A stretch of 64,000 nucleotides of DNA from Bacteroidaceae bacterium (GTDB lineage Bacteria > Bacteroidota > Bacteroidia > Bacteroidales > Bacteroidaceae), in contig JAFXZY010000011.1 of assembly GCA_017541025.1 (NCBI GenBank), forward strand, positions 1 through 64,000, written 5' to 3'. Below are positions 26,547 through 33,700 of the stretch, one piece after another (position 1 is the stretch's first letter; every line of letters begins with the position of its first letter). The translations under genes were made by a program, and so were the position numbers. The notes under the pieces were generated by a model that did not search any database, was not told the DNA's origin, and saw only the letters and a program-made list of their open reading frames with translations.

Positions 26547-27145
26547 TGCAATATAATACACAGAGAGAACAATTGGTAATGCCCGAATATGGACGTGGTA
26601 TTCAGTATATGGTTGACTTGGCCATTTCCTTGCCTGATAAGCAAGAGCGCCAACGTTGTGCAAACACCATAGTGGCTATTATGTCTCGCATTCAACCAGA
26701 GAATGCGGATGCTGCTGATTACGAGGTCCGTTTGTGGAATCATCTTGCTAAAATATCACGATATAAGCTTGATATCGACTATCCTGTAGAGATTATTCCC
26801 GAGTTGGAGGCTATGGAGCATCCCCAGCCATTACCTTATCCCATGAAGAAGATTCACCGTCGTCACTACGGACACCTCGTTGAGAGTGCCTTGCAGTATG
26901 CGCAAACATTACCTGACGGTGAGGAACGTACGGCATTGGTGGGTATGGTGGCTAATCAGATGAAACAGGATCTTCTCGTGTGGAATCGTGATTCTATGGA
27001 CGAGAATCTGGTCATGCAGGACATCAAACGCTATTCTGATGATCAGTTACAGTTGCCTTCTGATTTCCGTTTTGCCCCTGTAGGTATTCCTTCTAATTCC
27101 CAATTGGCAAATAACGGTTCAAAGAGCAAAAAGAAGAAGCGTTAA
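26546..27145 (+). CDS. DUF4290 family protein
   Basis: The 199-residue protein is mainly helical, beginning MQYNTQREQLVMPEYGRGIQYMVDLAISL. It matches the Bacteroidetes-specific DUF4290 family, usually encoded next to murA as here. There is no signal peptide or membrane segment, so it is cytosolic. The C-terminus is a basic run (SKSKKKKR). Function is unknown. Its fixed place between tsaB and murA suggests a link to cell envelope growth or translation, but that is inference only. Confidence 0.85.
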   Translation: MQYNTQREQLVMPEYGRGIQYMVDLAISLPDKQERQRCANTIVAIMSRIQPENADAADYEVRLWNHLAKISRYKLDIDYPVEIIPELEAMEHPQPLPYPMKKIHRRHYGHLVESALQYAQTLPDGEERTALVGMVANQMKQDLLVWNRDSMDENLVMQDIKRYSDDQLQLPSDFRFAPVGIPSNSQLANNGSKSKKKKR

Positions 27146-27171
27146 GTCTTATTTCTCATTTTTCTATAGAT

Positions 27172-28479
27172 ATGCCATCATTTATCATAGAAGGCGGACA
27201 TCGGTTGAAAGGGGAAATCATTCCTCAGGGTGCCAAGAACGAAGCTTTGCAGGTGCTCTGTGCCACTTTGCTTACCTCTCAGCCTATTCGTATTCAGAAC
27301 CTTCCCGATATTGCCGATGTTAATAATCAGATTTGTCTGCTCAGAGATATAGGCGTCCGCATTGTTAAGAATGCCCCTGGCGATTATACTTTTCAGGCTG
27401 ATACTGTTAATACCGACATCCTGCATACCGATGATTTCCTGATTCGTTGCGGAAGTCTGCGTGGTAGCGTTATGCTGCTTGGACCGCTCTTGGCACGATT
27501 CGGTTGGGCTGAGGTGGCTCGCCCGGGTGGTGACAATATTGGTCGTCGACGCCTGGATACCCATTTCTTGGGCTTGCAGAAGTTAGGTGGTCAGTTCCAT
27601 TATGATGCAGAGCGTGGTGTCTTTACCATAACCACAGATGGCTTGAAGGGTTGCTACATGCTTCTCGATGAGGCTTCTGTAACAGGAACGGCCAATATCG
27701 TGATGGCAGCTGTTTTGGCAGAAGGAACAACCACCGTTTACAATGCTGCCTGCGAACCTTATATTCAGCAGTTGTGCCGATTGCTCAACAAAATGGGTGC
27801 CCGTATCAGTGGTATAGGCAGTAACCTGCTTACCATTCAGGGCGTTACAGAGTTGGGAGGCGCAGAACATACCATCCTGCCTGATATGATTGAGGTGGGC
27901 TCCTTCATCGGAATGGCCGCTATGGTGGGTGATGGCGTACTCATTAAGGGCGTAGCTTACGACGAGTTGGGAATCATTCCTGATACTTTCCGTCGGTTGG
28001 GTATTGAGGTACAGCACAAGGGTGACGATATCTTTGTGCCCCGACATGAGCGTTATCAGATTGAGTCGTTTCTCGACGGCTCTTTCATGACCATCTCAGA
28101 TGCTCCCTGGCCAGGACTCACACCCGACCTTCTGAGCGTCCTGCTTGTTGTCTGCACTCAGGCTAAGGGTTCTGTGCTTATTCATCAGAAGATGTTCGAG
28201 AGCCGACTCTTCTTCGTGGATAAGCTTATAGATATGGGAGCACAGATTATCCTTTGTGATCCCCACCGTGCTGTTGTGGTAGGACACAATCATAAACTAC
28301 CTCTTCATGCACGTCGTATGACAAGTCCTGATATCCGTGCCGGTATAGCCTTGCTCATTGCTGCTATGAGTGCAGAAGGAACCAGCCGGATAGAGAATAT
28401 CGGTCAGATAGACCGCGGTTACCAACACATTGAGGAGCGTCTGAATGCCCTTGGTGCAAATATAAAGAGAGTAGAGTAA
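27172..28479 (+). CDS. murA: UDP-N-acetylglucosamine 1-carboxyvinyltransferase with Asp in the catalytic Cys position
   Basis: MurA transfers enolpyruvate from PEP to UDP-GlcNAc, the first committed step of peptidoglycan synthesis. The 435-residue product has GAKNEAL with Lys22 and Asn23 of the substrate site. In the flexible loop it reads ARPGGDNIGRRRLDTH, so Asp121 replaces the cysteine (Cys115 in E. coli) that fosfomycin alkylates; the codon is GAC at 27532-27534. Asp variants at this place in other bacteria (for example mycobacteria and chlamydiae) remain active and resist fosfomycin. The rest of the fold is intact, so an active, fosfomycin-insensitive enzyme is expected. It sits in the tsaB-cca operon. 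Confidence 0.96.
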   Translation: MPSFIIEGGHRLKGEIIPQGAKNEALQVLCATLLTSQPIRIQNLPDIADVNNQICLLRDIGVRIVKNAPGDYTFQADTVNTDILHTDDFLIRCGSLRGSVMLLGPLLARFGWAEVARPGGDNIGRRRLDTHFLGLQKLGGQFHYDAERGVFTITTDGLKGCYMLLDEASVTGTANIVMAAVLAEGTTTVYNAACEPYIQQLCRLLNKMGARISGIGSNLLTIQGVTELGGAEHTILPDMIEVGSFIGMAAMVGDGVLIKGVAYDELGIIPDTFRRLGIEVQHKGDDIFVPRHERYQIESFLDGSFMTISDAPWPGLTPDLLSVLLVVCTQAKGSVLIHQKMFESRLFFVDKLIDMGAQIILCDPHRAVVVGHNHKLPLHARRMTSPDIRAGIALLIAAMSAEGTSRIENIGQIDRGYQHIEERLNALGANIKRVE

Positions 28480-28506
28480 CCCCCTCCTTATTACCCGAGG
28501 GGAGGG
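28480..28506 (+). repeat. GC-rich inverted repeat between murA and rimM
   Basis: CCCCCTCC (28480-28487) faces GGGGAGGG (28499-28506). It starts at the murA stop codon and looks like a diverged or partial member of the palindromic element family. There is no T run, so a terminator is unlikely. Confidence 0.45.
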
Positions 28507-28519
28507 AAAAGTTGATGAT

Positions 28520-29029
28520 ATGATAAAAGAATCTGAGGTTTATAAGATAGGTACTATTACCCGCACCCATGGAGTGAAAGGCGAGGTGTCCCTCTCCTTT
28601 ACTGATGACGTGTGGGACCGTGCTGATGCTGATTATCTGGTGTTGCGCATAGATGGTATCTTGGTACCTTTCTTTATGGAGGAATATCGTTTCCGTTCAG
28701 ACACAACGGCGTTGATTAAGTTTCAGGATTATAATTCTGCCGATGCCGCCAAGGAACTCTGTGGTTGCGATGTGTACTTCCCTCACGCTCTTACACCGGC
28801 ACTGGAGGATGAGGATGAATATTCTTGGCGCTACTTCACGGGTTTCCGTGTTGTAGATGAGCGTGCGGGAGAGTTGGGTGAGATAACCTATGTGGATGAT
28901 AGTACACAGAATGTTCTCTTTCACGTTGGCGAACATCTGATTCCTGCTGTTGAGTCATTCATTACCCATGTTGACCATCAGGCTCGCGTCATAACCATGC
29001 AGTTGCCAGAAGGTCTGCTTGACCTCTGA
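28520..29029 (+). CDS. rimM: Ribosome maturation factor RimM
   Basis: RimM helps 30S head assembly through S19. The 169-residue product starts YKIGTITRTHGVKGEVSLSFTDD, the N-terminal RimM barrel motif. The C-terminal PRC-barrel-like half has YFTGFRVVDERAGELGEITYVDDSTQNVLFHV and ends with MQLPEGLLDL, the family end. It lies in the operon between murA and dxr. Confidence 0.95.
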   Translation: MIKESEVYKIGTITRTHGVKGEVSLSFTDDVWDRADADYLVLRIDGILVPFFMEEYRFRSDTTALIKFQDYNSADAAKELCGCDVYFPHALTPALEDEDEYSWRYFTGFRVVDERAGELGEITYVDDSTQNVLFHVGEHLIPAVESFITHVDHQARVITMQLPEGLLDL

Positions 29030-29064
29030 ATGAAGAATTAAGAGTAAAGACAGAAGAATTGAAG

Positions 29065-30210
29065 ATGAAAAAAATATGTATATTAGGCTCCACGGGAAGT
29101 ATCGGAACCCAGACACTTCAGGTGATAGAAGAGCATCCCGACCTCTTTGAGGCTTACGTGCTTACTGCCAACTCACAGGCCGATTTGCTTATTCAGCAGG
29201 CTCGTAAGTTCCAACCGGCTGCTGTTGTCATTGCCGACGAGAGCAAGTATCAGTATGTGCAGGATGCTTTGGCTTCCGAGCCTATTCAGGTGTATGCTGG
29301 AGCCGATGCACTCTGTCAGGTGGTGCAGATGGAGCCCGTGGATGTTGTGCTGACAGCCCTTGTAGGTTTTAGCGGCTTGCGTCCTACTATCAGTGCTATA
29401 AAGGCCAGGAAACCCATTGCTCTTGCCAACAAGGAGACGTTGGTGGTAGCCGGTGAATTGATTACCGACCTCTGCCTGCAGAACCATGTGCCCATTCTGC
29501 CTGTTGATAGTGAGCATAGCGCCATCTTCCAGAGCCTGATGGGCGAACAGAGCGAGATAGAGAAGATTATTCTTACGGCCAGCGGTGGTCCCTTCCGCAA
29601 TTTTACCAAGGAGCAGTTGCAGAATGTAACGCCTGCTATGGCGCTGAAGCATCCCAACTGGGATATGGGTGCCAAGATAACGATAGACAGCGCCAGTATG
29701 ATGAACAAAGGCTTCGAAGTTATAGAGGCCCGTTGGCTCTTTGATGTAACGCCCGAGCAGATTCAGGTTGTGGTACATCCGCAGAGCATCATCCACAGTG
29801 GAGTACAGTTCAAGGACGGCGCTGTAAAGGCTCAGTTAGGAGCACCCGATATGCGTGTGCCCATTCAGTTGGCCCTTTCCTATCCTGAGCGTCTGCAAAG
29901 CGATTTCCCTCGTCTGGACTGGTGGCAGATGAAGGATCTCACCTTCGAGCGTCCCGATGAGGATAAGTTCCGTTGCCTTCACATGGCATATGAGGCTATC
30001 CGTTTGGGCGGAAATGCTGCTTGTATCGTTAATGCCGCCAACGAGATTGTTAACCTTGCCTTCCGTCAGGAGCGTTGCGGTTTCCTGCAGATGGCAGATG
30101 TGATAGAGAAAACCCTACAGAAGGTGGCTCATCAGGAGCAGAATACACTTGATGACTATCTGGCTTGCGATGCAGAATCGCGTAGGTTTGCCGCCTCACT
30201 TATTTTATGA
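29065..30210 (+). CDS. dxr: 1-deoxy-D-xylulose 5-phosphate reductoisomerase
   Basis: Dxr converts DXP to MEP with NADPH, the committed step of the non-mevalonate pathway. The NADPH loop GSTGSIGTQTL is at the N-terminus. ALANKETLVVAGE and the metal site in PVDSEHSAIFQ follow. The flexible loop is KHPNWDMGAKITIDSASMMNKGFEVIEARWLF, with the C-terminal four-helix bundle after it. I use the ATG at 29065 (MKKICILGS). The frame can be extended to a TTG two codons earlier, but the ATG matches the family. The product has 381 residues. Confidence 0.96.
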   Translation: MKKICILGSTGSIGTQTLQVIEEHPDLFEAYVLTANSQADLLIQQARKFQPAAVVIADESKYQYVQDALASEPIQVYAGADALCQVVQMEPVDVVLTALVGFSGLRPTISAIKARKPIALANKETLVVAGELITDLCLQNHVPILPVDSEHSAIFQSLMGEQSEIEKIILTASGGPFRNFTKEQLQNVTPAMALKHPNWDMGAKITIDSASMMNKGFEVIEARWLFDVTPEQIQVVVHPQSIIHSGVQFKDGAVKAQLGAPDMRVPIQLALSYPERLQSDFPRLDWWQMKDLTFERPDEDKFRCLHMAYEAIRLGGNAACIVNAANEIVNLAFRQERCGFLQMADVIEKTLQKVAHQEQNTLDDYLACDAESRRFAASLIL

Positions 30211-30236
30211 AATAGGTAAAAAGGATTAATATAAAT

Positions 30237-31652
30237 ATGGAAGTAGTTCTTATAAAAGCATTGCAGCTCTTGTGCTGCCTAAGTTTGTTGGTTGTCTTAC
30301 ACGAGGGAGGTCATTTCGGGTTCTCCAAACTCTTTGGGGTGAAGGTAGAGAAGTTCTATATGTTCTTCGACTACAAGTTCCACCTCTTTAGCACGCGTGC
30401 CAAATGGTTTACCCGTCTGTTCCCGTATTTCAAGAATAACGAGACGGAATACGGCATTGGTTGGATTCCTCTGGGCGGATACGTTAAGATATCCGGTATG
30501 ATAGACGAGAGTATGGACCTTGAGCAGATGAAGAAGCCTGCCAAACCCAACGAGTTCCGTTCTCAGAAGGTTTGGAAGCGTTTCTTCATTATGTTTGGTG
30601 GCGTGCTCATGAATTTCCTTACCGCTTGGTTCCTGTACAGCGTGGTTATGTTTACGTGGGGAAGGGACTATGTCCCCATGCGCAACGTAACACAGGGTTT
30701 CCAGTTTAGCACCGACGCTCAGAGTGTTGGCTTCCGTAATGGCGATATTCCCGTTGCTGTAGATGGCAAGGAGATTGCTGAGTATAGTACAGCCATTGTC
30801 CGTACACTCTCCAACGCATCTGTTGTAACGGTGCTGCGCGAAGGCAGGGAGGTTGATTTGCAGATGCCCTCTGATGGCCTTAATATGCTGGAGATGATAC
30901 AGAGCGTACCACCTTTTATAGCTCCCATAGCACCCGTTGTGGTAGATAGCGTGATTCCTGGTTCTGCTGCCGATAAGGCAGGCTTCAAGAAGGGTACACG
31001 CCTCCTGGCTGTGAATGGCAAGGAGATTGCTACCTGGACCGATTTCGACTGTGAGGTTACCCTCCGTCGTCAGGATGTGCTTGCTGATCCAGGTTGTACT
31101 CATGCCGATAGTCTCAAGCAGCGTCAGTTGCTGGTGGTTTATCAGTTGGCAGATGAGGCTCAGCCTGATACCGTTCAGCTTCAGCTCGACGAGAAATATC
31201 TGATGGGAGTCAATCGTATGATTCCTTTCCAGAAGGAGCACGCCTCTTACACCCTTCTCTCTTGTATTCCTGCCGGTTTACAGCAAGGATGGCGCACACT
31301 TTGCGGGTATGTCAACGACCTCAAGTACGTAGCTAGTGCCGAGGGTGCCAAGAGTGTAGGCTCTTTCATCACCATAGGTAATATCTTCCCGTCGGCTTGG
31401 GATTGGGAGCAGTTCTGGTTGCTTACTGCCTTCATCAGCATTATCCTGGCTGTGATGAACATTTTGCCTATCCCAGGTTTGGATGGCGGTCATATTGTTT
31501 TCCTGTTGTGGGAAGGTATCACAGGCAAGCAGCCTTCAGATAAGGCTGCCGAATGGTTCGAGAAGATTGGTATCGGTCTGCTCATTCTGCTCATGTTGCT
31601 GGCCTTCAGTAATGATGTACGTAACTTTATTTTCCCCCTATTAGGATTTTGA
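30237..31652 (+). CDS. rseP: RseP-type site-2 zinc protease (M50)
   Basis: Site-2 proteases cut transmembrane proteins within the membrane, for example anti-sigma factors. The 471-residue product has the zinc motif HEGGH at residues 22-26 in the first membrane helix and a long cytosolic-face segment. A second helix (FFIMFGGVLMNFLTAWFLYSVVMF) and PDZ-like regions follow (FSTDAQSVGFRNGDIPVAVDGKEI and VIPGSAADKAGFKKGTRLLAVNGKEI). The third zinc ligand motif is NILPIPGLDGGH near residue 416. Bacteroidales members are longer than E. coli RseP. It is cotranscribed with dxr, the common order in this phylum. Confidence 0.93.
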   Translation: MEVVLIKALQLLCCLSLLVVLHEGGHFGFSKLFGVKVEKFYMFFDYKFHLFSTRAKWFTRLFPYFKNNETEYGIGWIPLGGYVKISGMIDESMDLEQMKKPAKPNEFRSQKVWKRFFIMFGGVLMNFLTAWFLYSVVMFTWGRDYVPMRNVTQGFQFSTDAQSVGFRNGDIPVAVDGKEIAEYSTAIVRTLSNASVVTVLREGREVDLQMPSDGLNMLEMIQSVPPFIAPIAPVVVDSVIPGSAADKAGFKKGTRLLAVNGKEIATWTDFDCEVTLRRQDVLADPGCTHADSLKQRQLLVVYQLADEAQPDTVQLQLDEKYLMGVNRMIPFQKEHASYTLLSCIPAGLQQGWRTLCGYVNDLKYVASAEGAKSVGSFITIGNIFPSAWDWEQFWLLTAFISIILAVMNILPIPGLDGGHIVFLLWEGITGKQPSDKAAEWFEKIGIGLLILLMLLAFSNDVRNFIFPLLGF

Positions 31653-31699
31653 TTCATTGAACATTGAATATTGAACAGTAAAAACGCTAAACTTCAAAA

Positions 31700-32041
31700 A
31701 TGAAACATCTTCTTTCCATATTAGTAGTGCTGCTTCTGCTCTGTGCATGTGGCGGTAACGATGTCAATGAGAAGGCAGCCCAGATGCTTTCCGATGCTCG
31801 TGTAGCTTATTTTCATAAACGCTATGCCGAGGCTCGTGATTCTATTCTTTCCTTGCGTCAGAAGTATCCTACAGCTATTGAGGCACGCAAGCAGGCAATC
31901 CTTTTGCTGGACAGCGTAGAGATGGGTGCTGCTGCTGATAGCTTGCAATATGTGCAGGGTGAGGAATGGGAACGCTTGCATATCAAGCAGCAGTTCTTCG
32001 AGCGTAAACTTCTGGAGGACAAAAAGAAAGACGCAGAATGA
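31700..32041 (+). CDS. Small predicted lipoprotein with a helical repeat
   Basis: The 113-residue product has a lipoprotein signal, LLLLCACGG, with the acylated Cys near residue 15 to 17. A helical, TPR-like stretch follows (KAAQMLSDARVAYFHKRYAEARDSILSLRQKYP) and a coiled, lysine-rich end. No enzyme motif is seen. Its stop overlaps the cca start as ATGA. The upstream gap, 31653-31699, contains three copies of the TTGAACA/TTGAATA heptamer word repeat. Function unknown; an envelope role is likely from the lipobox. Confidence 0.8.
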   Translation: MKHLLSILVVLLLLCACGGNDVNEKAAQMLSDARVAYFHKRYAEARDSILSLRQKYPTAIEARKQAILLLDSVEMGAAADSLQYVQGEEWERLHIKQQFFERKLLEDKKKDAE

Positions 32042-33588
32042 AGTTTCTGACAGAAGAGGAACTCGCACATCTGTTCTGCACCCCTATGTTTCAGGCCATC
32101 GGCGAGGTGGCCGACGAGTTGGGGCTCCATTGTTATGCAGTGGGCGGATATGTGCGTGATCTTTTCTTGGAGCGTCCCTCTAAGGACATAGACTGCGTGG
32201 TTGTGGATGCCTCCCCCGTCCCCTCCCAAGGAGGGGAGAAAGAAGGTCCTGGTATTCGTGTGGCTCAGGCATTGGGCAAACGGTTGGGCAGGGGAGCGCA
32301 CGTGAGTGTTTTCCGTAACTTTGGCACTGCACAGGTTAAGTGGAAAGGCCAAGAGGTGGAGTTTGTGGGTGCTCGCAGGGAGAGCTATAGTCATGACAGT
32401 CGTAAGCCTATTGTTGAGGACGGAACGCTGGAGGATGATTTGGACCGTCGCGACTTCACCATCAACGCTTTGGCTTACTGTCTTACTTCCGAGGGACTGG
32501 TAGATGGTAAGCGGCTTATTGACCGCTTTGGCGGACTCTTGGATATGGAGGACGGACTTATTGCTACGCCTCTCGATCCCGATATCACCTTTAGCGACGA
32601 CCCCTTGCGCATGATGCGCTGCATACGTTTTGCGACCCAGTTGCATTTCCAGATCGAGGACGAGACACAGGAGGCACTCAGTCGTAATGCGGAGCGTATC
32701 AAGATTATCTCTCAGGAGCGTATCATTGACGAGCTCAACAAGATAATGCTTTCTCCTACCCCCAGTATCGGGTTTGTAGAGTTGAGCCGTTGCGGCCTGC
32801 TCCCACTCATTTTCCCCGAAATGGCAGCGCTGGAAGGCGTAGAGGTCCGGAATGGTCGTGCCCACAAGGACAACTTCTATCATACCTTAGAGGTGTTAGA
32901 TAATGTGGCAAAAGCCTCCCCCATCCCCTCCCAAGGAGGGGTGAGTTCTCAACAGTTCTCCTCTCCTTTGGAGAGGTCGGGTGAGGCTTTACTCTGGCTC
33001 CGCTGGGCTGCCCTCCTGCACGATATAGGCAAGCCACGCAGCAAGCGTTGGGAGGAAAAGGTAGGCTGGACCTTCCACAACCATAATTATATAGGTCAGA
33101 AGATGGTCGCCCCCATTTTCCGACGCATGAAGTTGCCACTCGATGAACGCCTGACGTATGTTGAGAAGTTGGTGGGCCTGCACATGCGTCCCATAGCTAT
33201 TGCCGATGATGTAGTCACAGATTCTGCCGTGCGCCGACTGTTGTTTGAGGCAGGCAAGGATATTGACGACCTGATGCTACTTTGCGAGGCTGATATCACC
33301 AGCAAGAATATGCAGAAGAAGCAGCGCTTCCTGGATAACTTCCAGTTGGTGCGTGAAAAACTGGCTGACCTTCAGGCTCGTGATAACTACCGCACTTGGC
33401 AGAACCCTATAACAGGTGAGGAAATCATGGAAACCTTTGGTCTCAAGCCTTGTCGTCAGGTTGGTATCCTCAAACAAGCTGTCAAGGATGCCATCTGGGA
33501 TTCCGTTATTCCCAACGACCATGATGCTGCCTTTCAGTTCATGCTCCAGAAAGCCAAGGAAATGGGGCTTGTTCCAATTGATAATTGA
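32038..33588 (+). CDS. cca: CCA tRNA nucleotidyltransferase with HD domain, carrying two repeat-encoded inserts
   Basis: This enzyme adds or repairs the CCA end of tRNAs. The N-terminal polymerase-beta-like head has AVGGYVRDLFLERPSKDIDCVV with the GG and DxD motifs, then RRDFTINALAY. The HD phosphohydrolase part has LLHDIGKPRS. The 516-residue length exceeds the 470-480 residues I expect. The excess is explained by two inserts read from palindromic elements: SPVPSQGGEKEGPG near residues 59-72, just after the catalytic strand, and SPIPSQGGVSSQQFSSPLE near 294-312, before the HD motif. Both keep the frame open, and all conserved motifs survive, so activity is plausible. It is the last gene of the tsaB operon. 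Confidence 0.93.
   Translation: MKFLTEEELAHLFCTPMFQAIGEVADELGLHCYAVGGYVRDLFLERPSKDIDCVVVDASPVPSQGGEKEGPGIRVAQALGKRLGRGAHVSVFRNFGTAQVKWKGQEVEFVGARRESYSHDSRKPIVEDGTLEDDLDRRDFTINALAYCLTSEGLVDGKRLIDRFGGLLDMEDGLIATPLDPDITFSDDPLRMMRCIRFATQLHFQIEDETQEALSRNAERIKIISQERIIDELNKIMLSPTPSIGFVELSRCGLLPLIFPEMAALEGVEVRNGRAHKDNFYHTLEVLDNVAKASPIPSQGGVSSQQFSSPLERSGEALLWLRWAALLHDIGKPRSKRWEEKVGWTFHNHNYIGQKMVAPIFRRMKLPLDERLTYVEKLVGLHMRPIAIADDVVTDSAVRRLLFEAGKDIDDLMLLCEADITSKNMQKKQRFLDNFQLVREKLADLQARDNYRTWQNPITGEEIMETFGLKPCRQVGILKQAVKDAIWDSVIPNDHDAAFQFMLQKAKEMGLVPIDN
32209..32236 (+). repeat. Palindromic element, in-frame copy 1 in cca
   Basis: GCCTCCCCCGTCCCCTCC followed by CAAGGAGGGG; encodes ASPVPSQGG within the nucleotidyltransferase head. 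Confidence 0.8.
32911..32990 (+). repeat. 80-bp composite palindromic element (REPIN-like), in-frame copy 2 in cca
   Basis: It opens with AAAGCCTC and closes with GAGGCTTT. The left arm carries the hairpin CCCCTCC-CAA-GGAGGGG and the right arm CCTCTCC-TTT-GGAGAGG, so two hairpins face each other in inverted orientation, as in REP doublets. It is fully translated within cca. Confidence 0.8.
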
Positions 33589-33695
33589 TAATTGACAGTT
33601 GAGAATTAACAATTTACAATTAATAATTAACAATTAACAATTAACAACGGAATCTCTAACCTCTAACCTCCAACCTCTAACCTTTAACCATTAAT
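33589..33695. repeat. Tandem word repeats after cca
   Basis: The gap between cca and the GH66 gene is almost wholly short repeats. First come variants of TTGATAATTGA and AATTAACAATTAACAA (33579-33646), then TCTAACCTCTAACCTCC-type units (33653-33690). No promoter or terminator stands out. Confidence 0.85.
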
Positions 33696-33700
33696 CTCTT

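Noticed and set aside
28480-28506. Terminator between murA and rimM
   Set aside because: The inverted repeat lacks a T run, the genes are close and in one direction, and the sequence fits the palindromic repeat family.
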